Shown here: positions 1 through 9,035 of the stretch, one piece after another
Position numbering within the stretch: the first letter of the stretch is position 1
Layout of the letters: every line of letters begins with the position of its first letter
NCBI GenBank assembly: GCA_007116765.1
Contig: SKHV01000155.1
Span: 1-22,409 of the forward strand
Length of the DNA: 22,409 nt
Reading direction: 5' to 3'
Origin: Prolixibacteraceae bacterium
GTDB taxonomy: Bacteria > Bacteroidota > Bacteroidia > Bacteroidales > Prolixibacteraceae
Position numbers and translations under genes: made by a program
Notes under the pieces: model-generated
Seen by the model: only the letters and a program-made list of their open reading frames with translations
What the model was told of the DNA's origin: nothing
The model's database searches: none

Positions 1-1297
1 AAATTGTACTTACTCTTTTTGCGTTTGGTCTAATGTATTTTGAAAAATGACCAATGTAATAGTATGTGGGTGTATAAATGATACTGTCTGTTCGTGTATC
101 GGCATGTATTGGTGCAAAGCAAAGATTCATTACATGGTTTGGCCCACCAGTTTCATCCAGTAAAATATTCCAATCTGTCCAACCTACCGTTCCGGCATTA
201 AAGTCGTTAATCATCGAATTGCCATAGCGTTCGGCATTAGGCCAGAATTGGTATTTGGCTTCATCAAAAGCTTCGTTGCAACCTTCGGTAAAAAGCAATT
301 TCTTGTCGGGGTAGCTTTTTTGAATTTCGTATAAGGCCGTATAGTTTGCTGTGCCTCCCCGCCAGGTTTCATACCAGTGAAAACCTATTCCCCATGCATA
401 TTTCGAGGCTTCCGGGTCGTCGAAAATTGTGTTGGCTCTGTGGCCTATTAAGTCGCGGTTATGATCCCAAACCACAATTTTTTTATCGCCCAGTCCTTGT
501 TTTTCAAGTGTTGGGCCTAAATGGTTTTTGAGAAAATCACGCTCTTCTTCGGCAGTGTAAATACACGATTCCCAACGCTGAACAGCCATGGGTTCGTTTT
601 GAATGGTCAGTCCCCAAATGTCAATTCCTTCGGCTTGGTATGCCTTTATGGTTTTGGCGTAGTATAGTGCCCACGAGTCGTAGAATTCAGGTAGCAGTTT
701 GCCTCCTTGCAGCATGTTGTTGTTGCTTTTCATAAAAGCAGGCGGGCTCCACGGACTTAGGTAAAAAATCATTTTTCCACCGGCTTTTTCAATGGCTCTT
801 TTGATCATGGGTAAGCGGTATTGTTTGTCGTGATCGATACTGAAAGTTAACAGCTCTTTATCGCCTTCTTCAATATAAGTGAAACTACTGCTACTGAAAT
901 CACAACTGTGTATTGATGTGCGCATTAACGTATAGTTGATGCCTTCAGTACCATAATAGGCCGAAAGTAATTCTTCTTGTTTTGATTTGGATAGTTTCGC
1001 AAAAACCTCGGCCGATGCATCGGTTATGGCTCCTCCAATTCCCAAAAAAGTTTGAAAAGTTTTGTTAGGATTTACAAAAATGGAGTTTGCATCTTCTGTT
1101 GGCTGTTTGGTTCTTGTGAAAACAGCTTTGCCGGTTTTGCTTAAGCGCAGCTTAGTATCTTTTGCCGTTGTTATAATTACTGCGGTTTTTCCTTCGGCTT
1201 CGTAAGTGTTGGTTTCGCTCGTATTGGTGTTAGCCGATGTGCACGCGGATAGTGTAATATATAAAGCTGCAAAAAAATAAAGTATAAACTTTTTCAT
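1..1297 (-). CDS. GH30 family glycoside hydrolase, lipoprotein (3' end cut off)
   Basis: Retaining beta-glycosidase of family GH30 (glucosylceramidase / beta-1,6-glucanase type), probably acting on beta-glucan oligosaccharides in the cell envelope. About 432 codons are visible with no stop before the window edge; the family is usually 470-500 residues, so roughly the last beta-sandwich strands are missing. The N terminus MKKFILYFFAALYITLSAC is a lipoprotein signal with lipobox LSAC, lipidated Cys19. No acidic export signal follows the Cys, so a periplasm-facing location is more likely than the surface (inference). Family motifs seen: LGIGGAITDAS near 85, SPWSPPAFMK near 181-190, the acid/base Glu in TIQNEP (E235) and the nucleophile Glu in LLFTEG (E338). 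It starts 22 nt after the GH5 stop, so it is the last visible gene of that operon. The subfamily, and hence the exact linkage cut, is not decided here. Confidence 0.9.
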   Translation of the reverse strand, partial: MKKFILYFFAALYITLSACTSANTNTSETNTYEAEGKTAVIITTAKDTKLRLSKTGKAVFTRTKQPTEDANSIFVNPNKTFQTFLGIGGAITDASAEVFAKLSKSKQEELLSAYYGTEGINYTLMRTSIHSCDFSSSSFTYIEEGDKELLTFSIDHDKQYRLPMIKRAIEKAGGKMIFYLSPWSPPAFMKSNNNMLQGGKLLPEFYDSWALYYAKTIKAYQAEGIDIWGLTIQNEPMAVQRWESCIYTAEEERDFLKNHLGPTLEKQGLGDKKIVVWDHNRDLIGHRANTIFDDPEASKYAWGIGFHWYETWRGGTANYTALYEIQKSYPDKKLLFTEGCNEAFDEAKYQFWPNAERYGNSMINDFNAGTVGWTDWNILLDETGGPNHVMNLCFAPIHADTRTDSIIYTPTYYYIGHFSKYIRPNAKRVSTI

Positions 1298-1319
1298 GGT
1301 TAATCGATAAAAGGATGAG

Positions 1320-4070
1320 CTAATTCACAATTAATTTCTTTGAAACATGTTGAGAACTGTTTTGTACCAAAATGTGGTATATTCCTTTGGGGAAGCTGCT
1401 TGTGTCGATAAGCGTGTGCTTTTGATTCACATTGAATTTGTCAATCGCCTGTCCCCGAGAATTGAATATTGATGCGGTAACTTCTTCTCGCAACTCATTA
1501 TTTATTACCAGTTCAACAAAACTGCTGGCCGGGTTTGGATAAAGTTCAATTGAATTGAATAGTGCGGGTTTAGAAACGGAACTGGTTTTATGTGTCAGTT
1601 CAAACCAGTTAAGGTTGTGTTCGCCTTGTTTAACCTGTAGCCTTATTTTATAGTATCCTTCTTCTAAATAAACCGACGACGATTGTGTTTGCCAGTTTTG
1701 CCAACCTCCTGTTGATGCAAATTGGATGGTGTCGAGTGCCTTAAACACGCCAGTGTTGTTAATCATAAAAACCAGTTCTGCATTGTTGCGTTCGGTTGCT
1801 ACACGGTAATTTAGATTGTAATTTCCGGTTTGAGCCACACGTATGTTATACTCTAAATAATTACCTGCTTTGGCGAAGGCACTGTTTAGCCCTCCGCCTG
1901 TATCCTCGCAGTTTTCAAACACAAAACCGTGATTCACATAGTAATCTTCGGCTTCAATACGCCCCGGAACCGGGTAGCTTGTTGGTAAGTTGTTTTTTAC
2001 CTGCATTTGAGAAAAGGGTTCGAGAGTTTGCGTATTCGAATTCACCGTTGTTCCGCTGTACGAAATTCGCACATCGGTATCGGAATAAATATTGGCACTC
2101 GTTTTTAATACTATAACCGAAGCAGTAGAATGCTTCTCAATAGCAATAATTTCGGCCGGGTTAGAATCAATCAACAACTCAAAGTCATTTACGTTGAACT
2201 GATTGTTGGCTGTAGTTACTTCTTTGTTTAGTGTGATGAAAATTTCTTCACCATTGGCTGATGTCTCTGACGATGTATATTTAAAACCAACCTCATCAGC
2301 ACTTTTAGGGTTTGTAAAGACGAAAAAATTCAGGTTCGATCCTCCCTGATCAAACTTGAATCGAATCTTGTTTTCGCCTGCGGGAAGTATAATATCGTCG
2401 AAAGTTGCGGTTTTCCAATTTTGCCAGCCACCTGTTGACGGTAATGTGAGTAGCCCGCTTACATCAATATTATTTACTTGCACCTGTATTCTTGATCCAT
2501 TATTACCCGATGCATGTCTTACCTCAAGCGTAAATGCGGCTGTTGAGTCGCTGTTAACGGTGTACTGCATCCATTCTCCTTCGGCAGTCCAGCCCACGTT
2601 ATAGCCGTTAGTCACTTCGGTGTCGTTGCAGGGTTCTATATCAACCCCGTCGTTTCTGTATCCCCAGCCCTGATTCCAAGCAGTATAGTTTCCGGTATCG
2701 ATATGGTGGTTTGCCGTATCGGTATCGAAATAGGCTACATTGTTTCTTCCAAGGTCGTAATCGGTAAAGAAAATTTCTTCGCCCAGTACGTGTTTTTTGA
2801 ATGGTATGGCTTCGTAGCTGTTTATTTGCCGGGTGAGGGCATCAATCACATCATATTGAATAATGCAATTTTCGATTTTATGGCTTTCGTTCCATTTCAT
2901 AACCGCTTCAAAAGCCTGAGTTTCGCTCATTTGTGGTGAGCCGTTTTGCCAGTAATTCAGCAAATCGGTATATTCGGGTGGCATAATAACCCTAAGAACG
3001 TTATTTATGCCACTCTTCTTAACCGGCCACCAGCTCCAACCAATATTATTAGCTTCGAAAAGCGATGTGGCATTAGTAAACCAGGTGTTTGAATTTTCGC
3101 CCGACTCGCTCATCCACAGCGGTACATTTAGCCTATCACGTCTTTCAATAATCCAATCGAGCGAATTAGGCGTATTAAAACTCCAGTACTTATGGAAAGT
3201 ATATACCAGGTTGTCGTCATAATCAGCCAGACCGTCCATTCCGCTGTAATTATTTCCCCAGCAGTTACCCGAAACAAACACAATGTGATTGGTATTCACG
3301 GTTCGAATGGTGTCAATCATCCGCTCGAAAATATCTATAATAGGTTTGTTGTGTTTGCAGTTACACCCGTTCTCATTCCCGCTGTTTTCAAAGTCCCAGT
3401 TTATCTCATTGATTAAGTCGAATCCGCCTACCCATGGTTCATCCTTATATCGTTTTGCAATTTCGTACCATAAGGCGGTAAGTTTAGTGAGATTGTGTTC
3501 GCTTTCCCACAAGGAGGGTTTTGAGGGATCGTAATCACAGATGTCCATATTTTTACCTTGTCCACCAGGCGCTCCGTGCATATCGAGAAAAACGTACATT
3601 TCATTATCTCTACACCAGGCTATGAGCGAGTCGAGCATCTCAAAACCTTTGTCAAGCCAGGTAATCTCTCCTGAAACCGGTTCGTCCTCAATTGGCGGTG
3701 TAAACAAGTTATAATGAAGGGCAGGCCTAACGGAGTTAAAGCCCCAGGCTTTCATCGAATCAACATCGGCACGTGTAAAGTGATTGGCCAGCCAGGCATT
3801 GTAGAAAGTATCAGTTCTGGCCTCTCCTATCGTTTCAATTAGTTTCTCACGGAATTGCCACTGGGTATTAATTCCTGCACCTGTTGACTGCATCATGTAG
3901 CCTTCCTGAATCATCCAGTTTCCGGTTCCTATACTTCGCGAAACGAAATTATTCCCGTTGCCATCGACAATGTTTATACCGTCCGCACGTAGGAAGCCCT
4001 GTGCAAACATGTTTGAATGAAGCAGTAAAATTATTACGGTCAGACTTAGTTGAATTATTGGGTTTCTCAT
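1320..4070 (-). CDS. GH5 family endoglycanase with two CBM6-like modules and T9SS sorting tail
   Basis: Secreted retaining endo-acting glycoside hydrolase of family GH5. From the chosen Met, the 916-residue protein has a signal peptide (MRNPIIQLSLT..., ending FAQ), a GH5 barrel to about 400 with acid/base Glu in LINEINW (E222) and nucleophile Glu in WMSESG (E322), a CBM6-like module about 430-586, an Ig/SwmB-like spacer about 590-695, a second CBM6-like module about 700-826, and a T9SS tail about 840-916 (LYPNPASS, then KGIYHILV, ending KKLIVN). Both CBM modules share the block STGGWQNW, suggesting internal duplication. The frame stays open to 4118, but that start would overlap the previous gene and place the signal peptide 16 residues in, so 4070 is preferred (37-nt gap). 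The CBM6 modules argue for a beta-glucan or xylan-like polymer; the GH5 subfamily is not determined. Confidence 0.88.
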   Translation of the reverse strand: MRNPIIQLSLTVIILLLHSNMFAQGFLRADGINIVDGNGNNFVSRSIGTGNWMIQEGYMMQSTGAGINTQWQFREKLIETIGEARTDTFYNAWLANHFTRADVDSMKAWGFNSVRPALHYNLFTPPIEDEPVSGEITWLDKGFEMLDSLIAWCRDNEMYVFLDMHGAPGGQGKNMDICDYDPSKPSLWESEHNLTKLTALWYEIAKRYKDEPWVGGFDLINEINWDFENSGNENGCNCKHNKPIIDIFERMIDTIRTVNTNHIVFVSGNCWGNNYSGMDGLADYDDNLVYTFHKYWSFNTPNSLDWIIERRDRLNVPLWMSESGENSNTWFTNATSLFEANNIGWSWWPVKKSGINNVLRVIMPPEYTDLLNYWQNGSPQMSETQAFEAVMKWNESHKIENCIIQYDVIDALTRQINSYEAIPFKKHVLGEEIFFTDYDLGRNNVAYFDTDTANHHIDTGNYTAWNQGWGYRNDGVDIEPCNDTEVTNGYNVGWTAEGEWMQYTVNSDSTAAFTLEVRHASGNNGSRIQVQVNNIDVSGLLTLPSTGGWQNWKTATFDDIILPAGENKIRFKFDQGGSNLNFFVFTNPKSADEVGFKYTSSETSANGEEIFITLNKEVTTANNQFNVNDFELLIDSNPAEIIAIEKHSTASVIVLKTSANIYSDTDVRISYSGTTVNSNTQTLEPFSQMQVKNNLPTSYPVPGRIEAEDYYVNHGFVFENCEDTGGGLNSAFAKAGNYLEYNIRVAQTGNYNLNYRVATERNNAELVFMINNTGVFKALDTIQFASTGGWQNWQTQSSSVYLEEGYYKIRLQVKQGEHNLNWFELTHKTSSVSKPALFNSIELYPNPASSFVELVINNELREEVTASIFNSRGQAIDKFNVNQKHTLIDTSSFPKGIYHILVQNSSQHVSKKLIVN

Positions 4071-4107
4071 GATATTTATTCTTTGTAAAGTGTGTGAGTT
4101 ATGACTT

Positions 4108-5535
4108 TTACCATACATAAGTTGCTACAGCCCCTGCGTTTAATGTCACATTTGCTGTTTTGTTACTATACTGGATATTGAAACTCTTTGTTTGTGAAGA
4201 GCTGTTTGCCACGATGAGTACCATAGTGCCATCGGTGTTTTTAAAGGCTACGTTATCTAGGTCAGTTATCAGGTTTGATTCAACCCGAACGGCATTCTTC
4301 CTTACAAATTTCGATGCATGAGCAATGATGTAATAGGCCGGGTTGCGGGAAACTTTGTTGCCCTCGATTGTGATTGCGCCCAGGCAGCGTGTACAACCGC
4401 CGGGTGTATGAGGATTTTGGTCGGGGTCGGCCGCCAGGTTCCACTCGAGCACGTTGCGGCTCCAGTTACGTGTTGCTCCAATTGTGAGATTTCGTGTGTG
4501 CCACATCAGGTCGATGGCAAGGTCGCCGGGCTCGCCTACCCATTGCTCGGTAAAGTAAATGCTTTTGTCGGGGTGTGCATTGTGCACTTCCGACAAGGCT
4601 TCAATTTTTCCTCCATAGAGGTGGAATGCCGATCCATCGACATATTGTGCCGCTTCGGGGTCGTTCAGAATGGCCAGCGGGTAGTCGGGCCTATCGGCAT
4701 TGTGATCGTAAATCACAATTTTTGTTTTAATGTTGTGCTGGCGGAAAGCAGGGCCCAGACTTTGTTTAATGAATTCGGCCTGTTCATCGGCCTTCATCAG
4801 CAAGCTTGGGTTATTGCCCGGGTGCAAGGGTTCGTTCTGTATTGTAATAGCATCGATTATAATTCCTTCGGCTTCCATTGCTTGTATGTATTTCACAAAA
4901 TACAGAGCATAAGCGTCGTAAAACTCAGGAAGCAGGCTTCCTCCAATTGAATTTTTATTATTTTTCATCCAAACGGGCGGAGTCCAGGGCGACCCCATAA
5001 TGGGAATGTCGGGGTTGATGGCAAGTATTTCTTTTAGTATTGGAATTAAATGAACTTTTTCCACATCGATGCTGAATTTTTCCATGTTCACATCGGTTTC
5101 TCCGGAGGGTAAGTCGTTGTAGGTAAATACGCTGTCGCTTAAGTCGGATGCACCAATGCTTAGCCGTAAATAATTGGTACCAATACTGTTTCCGTCGGTA
5201 TCAAATAATTCGTTGAGCAGTGCAGTTCTGGTATCTTTGTCCATTTCGTTTAGCAAGCGGGCGCTTCCACCGGTGAGGCAATAGCCAAAACCATCAATTG
5301 ACTGGTAAGTTTCATCGGGTTTTATCGTTATGGTTTCAAGCTTTTCTGCTTTCTTTTTGAATTGTATTGTTTGCTTTTGTTTTGTGAACAGTATGTTGTT
5401 TGCCGGGTCGGTTAACCATGTTTCAAGGCGTGAATTATTTCTGTTAGTGCCTGGTTCTGAGGAAAAAAGCATTTTAGGGCTTGCCAAAACAGTAATGACA
5501 ATGGTGATAGTGATTAGCTTTGCTAAGTTTTTCAT
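4108..5535 (-). CDS. GH30 family glycoside hydrolase, Sec-exported
   Basis: Second GH30 enzyme of the cluster, 475 residues from the chosen start and close to full family length. It should cleave beta-linked glucan or related oligosaccharides by a retaining mechanism, probably in the periplasm. Seen: hydrophobic signal MKNLAKLITITIVITVLA, the motif SIDGFGYCLTGGSA near 79-91, SPWTPPVWMK near 182-191, acid/base Glu in TIQNEP (E235) and nucleophile Glu in IYFTEQ (E330), then the barrel-closing region and a C-terminal beta domain ending at VATYVW. It has neither lipobox nor T9SS tail, unlike its neighbours. The frame extends to 5571, but Met at 5535 gives a normal signal peptide. Just upstream, at 5556-5564 on the minus strand, TACAATTTG is one base off the Bacteroidota -7 box, so a promoter after the GH74 terminator is possible. 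It starts the GH30-GH5-GH30 operon. Confidence 0.9.
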   Translation of the reverse strand: MKNLAKLITITIVITVLASPKMLFSSEPGTNRNNSRLETWLTDPANNILFTKQKQTIQFKKKAEKLETITIKPDETYQSIDGFGYCLTGGSARLLNEMDKDTRTALLNELFDTDGNSIGTNYLRLSIGASDLSDSVFTYNDLPSGETDVNMEKFSIDVEKVHLIPILKEILAINPDIPIMGSPWTPPVWMKNNKNSIGGSLLPEFYDAYALYFVKYIQAMEAEGIIIDAITIQNEPLHPGNNPSLLMKADEQAEFIKQSLGPAFRQHNIKTKIVIYDHNADRPDYPLAILNDPEAAQYVDGSAFHLYGGKIEALSEVHNAHPDKSIYFTEQWVGEPGDLAIDLMWHTRNLTIGATRNWSRNVLEWNLAADPDQNPHTPGGCTRCLGAITIEGNKVSRNPAYYIIAHASKFVRKNAVRVESNLITDLDNVAFKNTDGTMVLIVANSSSQTKSFNIQYSNKTANVTLNAGAVATYVW

Positions 5536-5638
5536 GTGTTTGTATTTTAAAATGTCAAATTGTATTATCATATTGTTTAAACTAGTTTTCTAAAAGTGAA
5601 ATAGTTTTTTTAGGCTCGCTTCTTTATTCAAGTTACTG

Positions 5639-5675
5639 AAAAAAGTAAAGGGCTGAGATTTTAATGCCCTTTACT
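5639..5675 (-). terminator. intrinsic terminator after the GH74 gene
   Basis: On the minus strand a perfect 10-bp stem (AGTAAAGGGC pairing with GCCCTTTACT, arms 5666-5675 and 5644-5653) with a 12-nt loop is followed by a run of T. The 5' arm lies inside the last GH74 codons and the loop contains its TAA stop. It separates GH74 from the downstream GH30-GH5-GH30 group. Confidence 0.85.
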
Positions 5676-8255
5676 TCTTACCGTTTGTGTCGAATTTTCA
5701 TCGCTTATTTTCAGAATATATATTCCAGTTTGTATGTTTTTAGCTACATAAGATGTTCTGCTTATTAAACCCTGTTCAACAAGCACTCCGGCAATAGTAT
5801 AAATGGTATAACGAACAGGTTGATTGAAATCTAATCGTAGCTGATCCATAAATATTTTATCGTTAATATTTAATGGGTTATTTTTCATGTTGATGGATGA
5901 AGTGTCGTCGTCTCCGCTTTCATTTTCACCATCATCTTCATCATCTTTATCATCTTCATTTTCGTGGTCATCTTCCCCGTTGTTGCCATTGTCATCATTT
6001 TCTTCCTCATCCGTTTTTTCAGGGCAGTCTTCTATGTTGTTGGGATCAATGTCGTTCACTTCAACTTCGGTATATTCTTCGTCGGGGAGGTATCCCATCG
6101 CGATTCCGCGCCCTACGGTTGAAAGGTATACTCGTCCAAAAACGTTGGCATCGCCCATAATAAAGCCACCGTTGCCTAGGCCTCCGTATTGATGCTGGCT
6201 GTCGTTGATTCTTATCCAGCTTTGGCCTTCGTCGTCCGAACGGTAAATGCCTTCGTTGCCGTCAATGTTACCCCAAATGTACACGGCAGGAAAACTTTTC
6301 CCTTCGGGAGCTTTCCCAAAACCAACGCCTTCGCAGGCTCTCACTCCGGCAATGGTTTCAATTTCACCGGTTTGGTGTTTGTAGCGCTTGAGTCCCTGGT
6401 TATGGCAAGCTATCCATACTTCGCCTTCAATGCCGGGCACAGGTCTAATCAAACTGCTCGCATTGGCGCCAATACTCACATTGTTTATGTCGTAGTTTTG
6501 ATTTTCACAGTTGAAGCTCAGTACTCTTAGCGTGCTGCCGTTTACCGTGTAAAAAATGTTGCTATTCACCCTGTCGGAATACGGTGGTGTATTCACGTTG
6601 ATAGTAGCAACAGGGCTCCAGCTTTCTCCTTTGTTGCTGGTAAAGTAAGTATTCGATGCTCCGTTGGGATTCCATATTACTTTTGTTCCATTGGCCGAAA
6701 CTGCCACATGCCCCGAATTACTGCTTGCCGTAGGTTTTGATGGAAAGGCCCGCCATGTTGAGCCGGCATTTTCGGAATAGAAAATTGCACTGGTGTTTTC
6801 GTCTCCTCCGCTGCGAACTACAAATTTTCTGTAGCGTGCGGCAAAATCAATTCCGGTACTTGTACCTACCGACGGGCTGTGCCTTTGGGGCGTTTCGAAT
6901 ACATTGGTATGTGTAAACCCATCGTAATCGCCAATAACCGAAATTAGTGCTTCGTTGGGAATGCTAATCAGTCCAAGCGGAACAGTTTCTTCAAGTCCGT
7001 GGCATTGCAGGTTCCAGTGAGCTATGCCTCCGTCATCGTCAGTATCGGTAATGTTGTTGCTCATGAAAAGCCCGTTGCCCGATATGGCAAATACCCTGTC
7101 GGGATTGTGAGGGTCAATTTTTATGTCGCCCACCCAGTGCAGCGACATGGTGGATTCCCATAAATCCTTACTGTTAAGGCTCATTTTTCTTTCAGCAAAT
7201 AAGTCGGTCCAGGTATTTCCCCCGTCGGTGCTGCGAAAAATTCTATCGCCCCACACCGGGCTGCCGGGTCTCCAGTATTGTTGATGCCAGGTATTGATGG
7301 TACTGGCCATGATAATGTCGGGGTTCGATGCATCTACAGTAACTCCTCCAATGGGGTTGTTCGATGGCGAAATGTTTGTCCATTCGTTTTCGTCTATTTT
7401 GTATTTCATTAATCGGCCCGAAGAAGGATTCCATGGCCCCGATTCGTTGGCGTATGCTACATAGAGCGTGTTGTTCGCTATTTCCATGCGTTGAGGCATG
7501 TGCGTGCTAATGGCGTTTTCAACCGGGTTCCATGTTTCGCCTCCATTGTTCGAAACGTATAGGTTGTTTGAACCTGTACGCGAAATTCCGGCAAATATTC
7601 GGGGAGTAGCTTCGCCGCTTTGCCCCGATTCTTTGTCGAATACTATCGTTGCGATACCATTGGTTTGCCATAATGCTCCACCGGGCACATCGGGGAACGA
7701 TACTACTTTACTCCACGAAGCGCCGTAGTTTTCACTTTTGAACAGCCCGTGTACACGTGATCCGCAAAACAAAACGTTTCCCATGTTAGGGTCAACGGCA
7801 AGTCTTTCACCATTTTGGCGCCCCATGCCGTTGCCGTGTATTTTGAATTGGTTGGTAACATTTGTAATAGTGAATGTTTCGCCGTAATCGTCGGAACGTA
7901 AAATAGCAGAAATGCCACTGTTCCAATAATCAGTACCCACCGACATATAAACCCTGTTGGGCTCGCCGGGGTCAATGGCTAACGATTCTACTCCCTGATA
8001 ACCGGTTTGAGTGCGGCTGGTCCAGTCGAGCAGCGGAGTCCACCCTTGCGTGTCTTCGTCCCAGCGGTAAGCTCCTCCCACATCGGTGCGGGCGAATATG
8101 AGGTTTTCTTCTGCCGGAGTGGTAATGATTCCGGTTACAAAACCACCTCCGCCAATTTTCACATTACCCCATGCGTAGTTGGAGGCATTTTGAGCATACA
8201 AAGTATTTGCAAAGCTTACAAGGAGTAAAAAAAGAATTGTTTTAAACGGATTCAT
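5661..8255 (-). CDS. GH74 xyloglucanase-like enzyme with acidic linker and T9SS-like tail
   Basis: Inverting endo-glucanase of family GH74, whose members typically cut xyloglucan; secreted. From the chosen Met (864 residues): signal peptide MNPFKTILFLLLVSFANTLYAQ, then two seven-bladed propeller halves about 25-725. The diagnostic start NVKIGGGGFVTGI and RTDVGGAYRW carry the catalytic Asp (D58), and the motif GDYDGFTH carries the second Asp (likely D443). Repeated RSDDYGETF and RSTDGGNTW-like blades are visible. Residues about 729-784 are a linker rich in Asp, Glu and Asn, followed by a T9SS-type tail (YTIYTIAGVLVEQG, GIYILKIS). The tail ends in VRSKGH rather than the common basic-hydrophobic end. 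The frame is open to 8330; 8255 gives a normal signal peptide. A near-consensus promoter (TTC, 18 nt, TTTATTTG) lies about 50 bp upstream, weak evidence. cdd lies 154 bp upstream. Confidence 0.92.
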   Translation of the reverse strand: MNPFKTILFLLLVSFANTLYAQNASNYAWGNVKIGGGGFVTGIITTPAEENLIFARTDVGGAYRWDEDTQGWTPLLDWTSRTQTGYQGVESLAIDPGEPNRVYMSVGTDYWNSGISAILRSDDYGETFTITNVTNQFKIHGNGMGRQNGERLAVDPNMGNVLFCGSRVHGLFKSENYGASWSKVVSFPDVPGGALWQTNGIATIVFDKESGQSGEATPRIFAGISRTGSNNLYVSNNGGETWNPVENAISTHMPQRMEIANNTLYVAYANESGPWNPSSGRLMKYKIDENEWTNISPSNNPIGGVTVDASNPDIIMASTINTWHQQYWRPGSPVWGDRIFRSTDGGNTWTDLFAERKMSLNSKDLWESTMSLHWVGDIKIDPHNPDRVFAISGNGLFMSNNITDTDDDGGIAHWNLQCHGLEETVPLGLISIPNEALISVIGDYDGFTHTNVFETPQRHSPSVGTSTGIDFAARYRKFVVRSGGDENTSAIFYSENAGSTWRAFPSKPTASSNSGHVAVSANGTKVIWNPNGASNTYFTSNKGESWSPVATINVNTPPYSDRVNSNIFYTVNGSTLRVLSFNCENQNYDINNVSIGANASSLIRPVPGIEGEVWIACHNQGLKRYKHQTGEIETIAGVRACEGVGFGKAPEGKSFPAVYIWGNIDGNEGIYRSDDEGQSWIRINDSQHQYGGLGNGGFIMGDANVFGRVYLSTVGRGIAMGYLPDEEYTEVEVNDIDPNNIEDCPEKTDEEENDDNGNNGEDDHENEDDKDDEDDGENESGDDDTSSINMKNNPLNINDKIFMDQLRLDFNQPVRYTIYTIAGVLVEQGLISRTSYVAKNIQTGIYILKISDENSTQTVRSKGH

Positions 8256-8409
8256 CGATTTGGTTTTTATGAGTTGCACTATTGCAGTGTCATTGTCAAA
8301 TAAATTTTGAGCAATATTACGCGAACTCAATAAAAAGCCGGGGTGTATTTTGTATTGGAAAGTACTGCTAAATGATTTTGCCTGCTCAATTCAGCGTTTT
8401 GATGCGGCT

Positions 8410-8895
8410 TTATAAATCTCTTTTTCCAAAACTCAAAGGCAACAAACTGGCAATTCCCTCCATAATATAAATAGAATTTGCCCCGTCGAGCAATAATTTT
8501 ATGGGCTTTTCGAACCTGGTTTCGGCTTCGAGAATTGCCTGACGGCAAGAGCCGCAGGGCTTCACCGGTTCCTGTACGTGACCTTTTTTGTTGAAGGCCG
8601 AAATGGCTATGGTTTTCACGGCTGAGTTTGGGTATCCTGCATTGGCCGCGAATAAGGCCACGCGCTCGGCACACAAGCCCGAGGGGTAAGCGGCATTCTC
8701 CTGATTGTTGCCAATAATTACCTTGCCGTTTTCGAGTTCAACGGCAGCACCCACCAGAAAGTTTGAATACGGTGCCCAGGCATTGTTGGCCACTTCGCGG
8801 GCTTTGGCTACGAGGTAAGCATCCTCGTTCGATAAATTGTTTATCGAATCTACTTCGGAATATTCAATTTCAATTATATGCTTCTTCATTATCAT
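8410..8895 (-). CDS. cdd: cytidine deaminase
   Basis: Zinc-dependent cytidine/deoxycytidine deaminase of pyrimidine salvage, cytoplasmic, converting cytidine to uridine. The 161-residue length fits the homotetrameric class (about 130-160). Seen: substrate-binding NQENAAYPS (65-72), the HAE-equivalent motif CAE with zinc ligand Cys75 and catalytic Glu77, and PCGSC with Cys114 and Cys117 as the other zinc ligands. Starts at 8895 and 8889 (MIMKK or MKK) are both possible. A good promoter ends about 20 bp upstream, so the leader is short. It shares orientation with the glycosidase cluster, but its function does not link to it, and the 154-bp gap to GH74 suggests chance adjacency. Confidence 0.95.
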   Translation of the reverse strand: MIMKKHIIEIEYSEVDSINNLSNEDAYLVAKAREVANNAWAPYSNFLVGAAVELENGKVIIGNNQENAAYPSGLCAERVALFAANAGYPNSAVKTIAISAFNKKGHVQEPVKPCGSCRQAILEAETRFEKPIKLLLDGANSIYIMEGIASLLPLSFGKRDL

Positions 8896-8915
8896 TTCAA
8901 ATTGTCATCAATACT

Positions 8916-8944
8916 CAAATGTACAATTTTTTTAGAGTTATCAA
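8916..8944 (-). promoter_or_regulatory. Bacteroidota sigma-ABfr type promoter for cdd
   Basis: On the minus strand TTG (8942-8944), an 18-nt spacer and TACATTTG (8916-8923) match the phylum's TTTG / TAnnTTTG consensus. The expected start of transcription is near 8909, about 14-20 nt before the cdd start codon. The -7 match is perfect; the -33 box lacks its first T. Confidence 0.7.
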
Positions 8945-9035
8945 CATTATAGCTGCACTCAATACAATTTTTTTATTTTTGTTATTTTGCAATATTATTT
9001 TTGTTTTTCGTTGTGTATAATATAGTTAGAAAGAT

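Noticed and set aside
4318..4950. Long open frame on the plus strand (210 codons)
   Set aside because: Fully antisense to the GH30 gene, Cys- and Val-rich shadow composition, no family resemblance.
5887..6192. Ser/Pro-rich and His-rich plus-strand frames
   Set aside because: They are the reverse complement of the acidic linker of GH74; low-complexity shadow.
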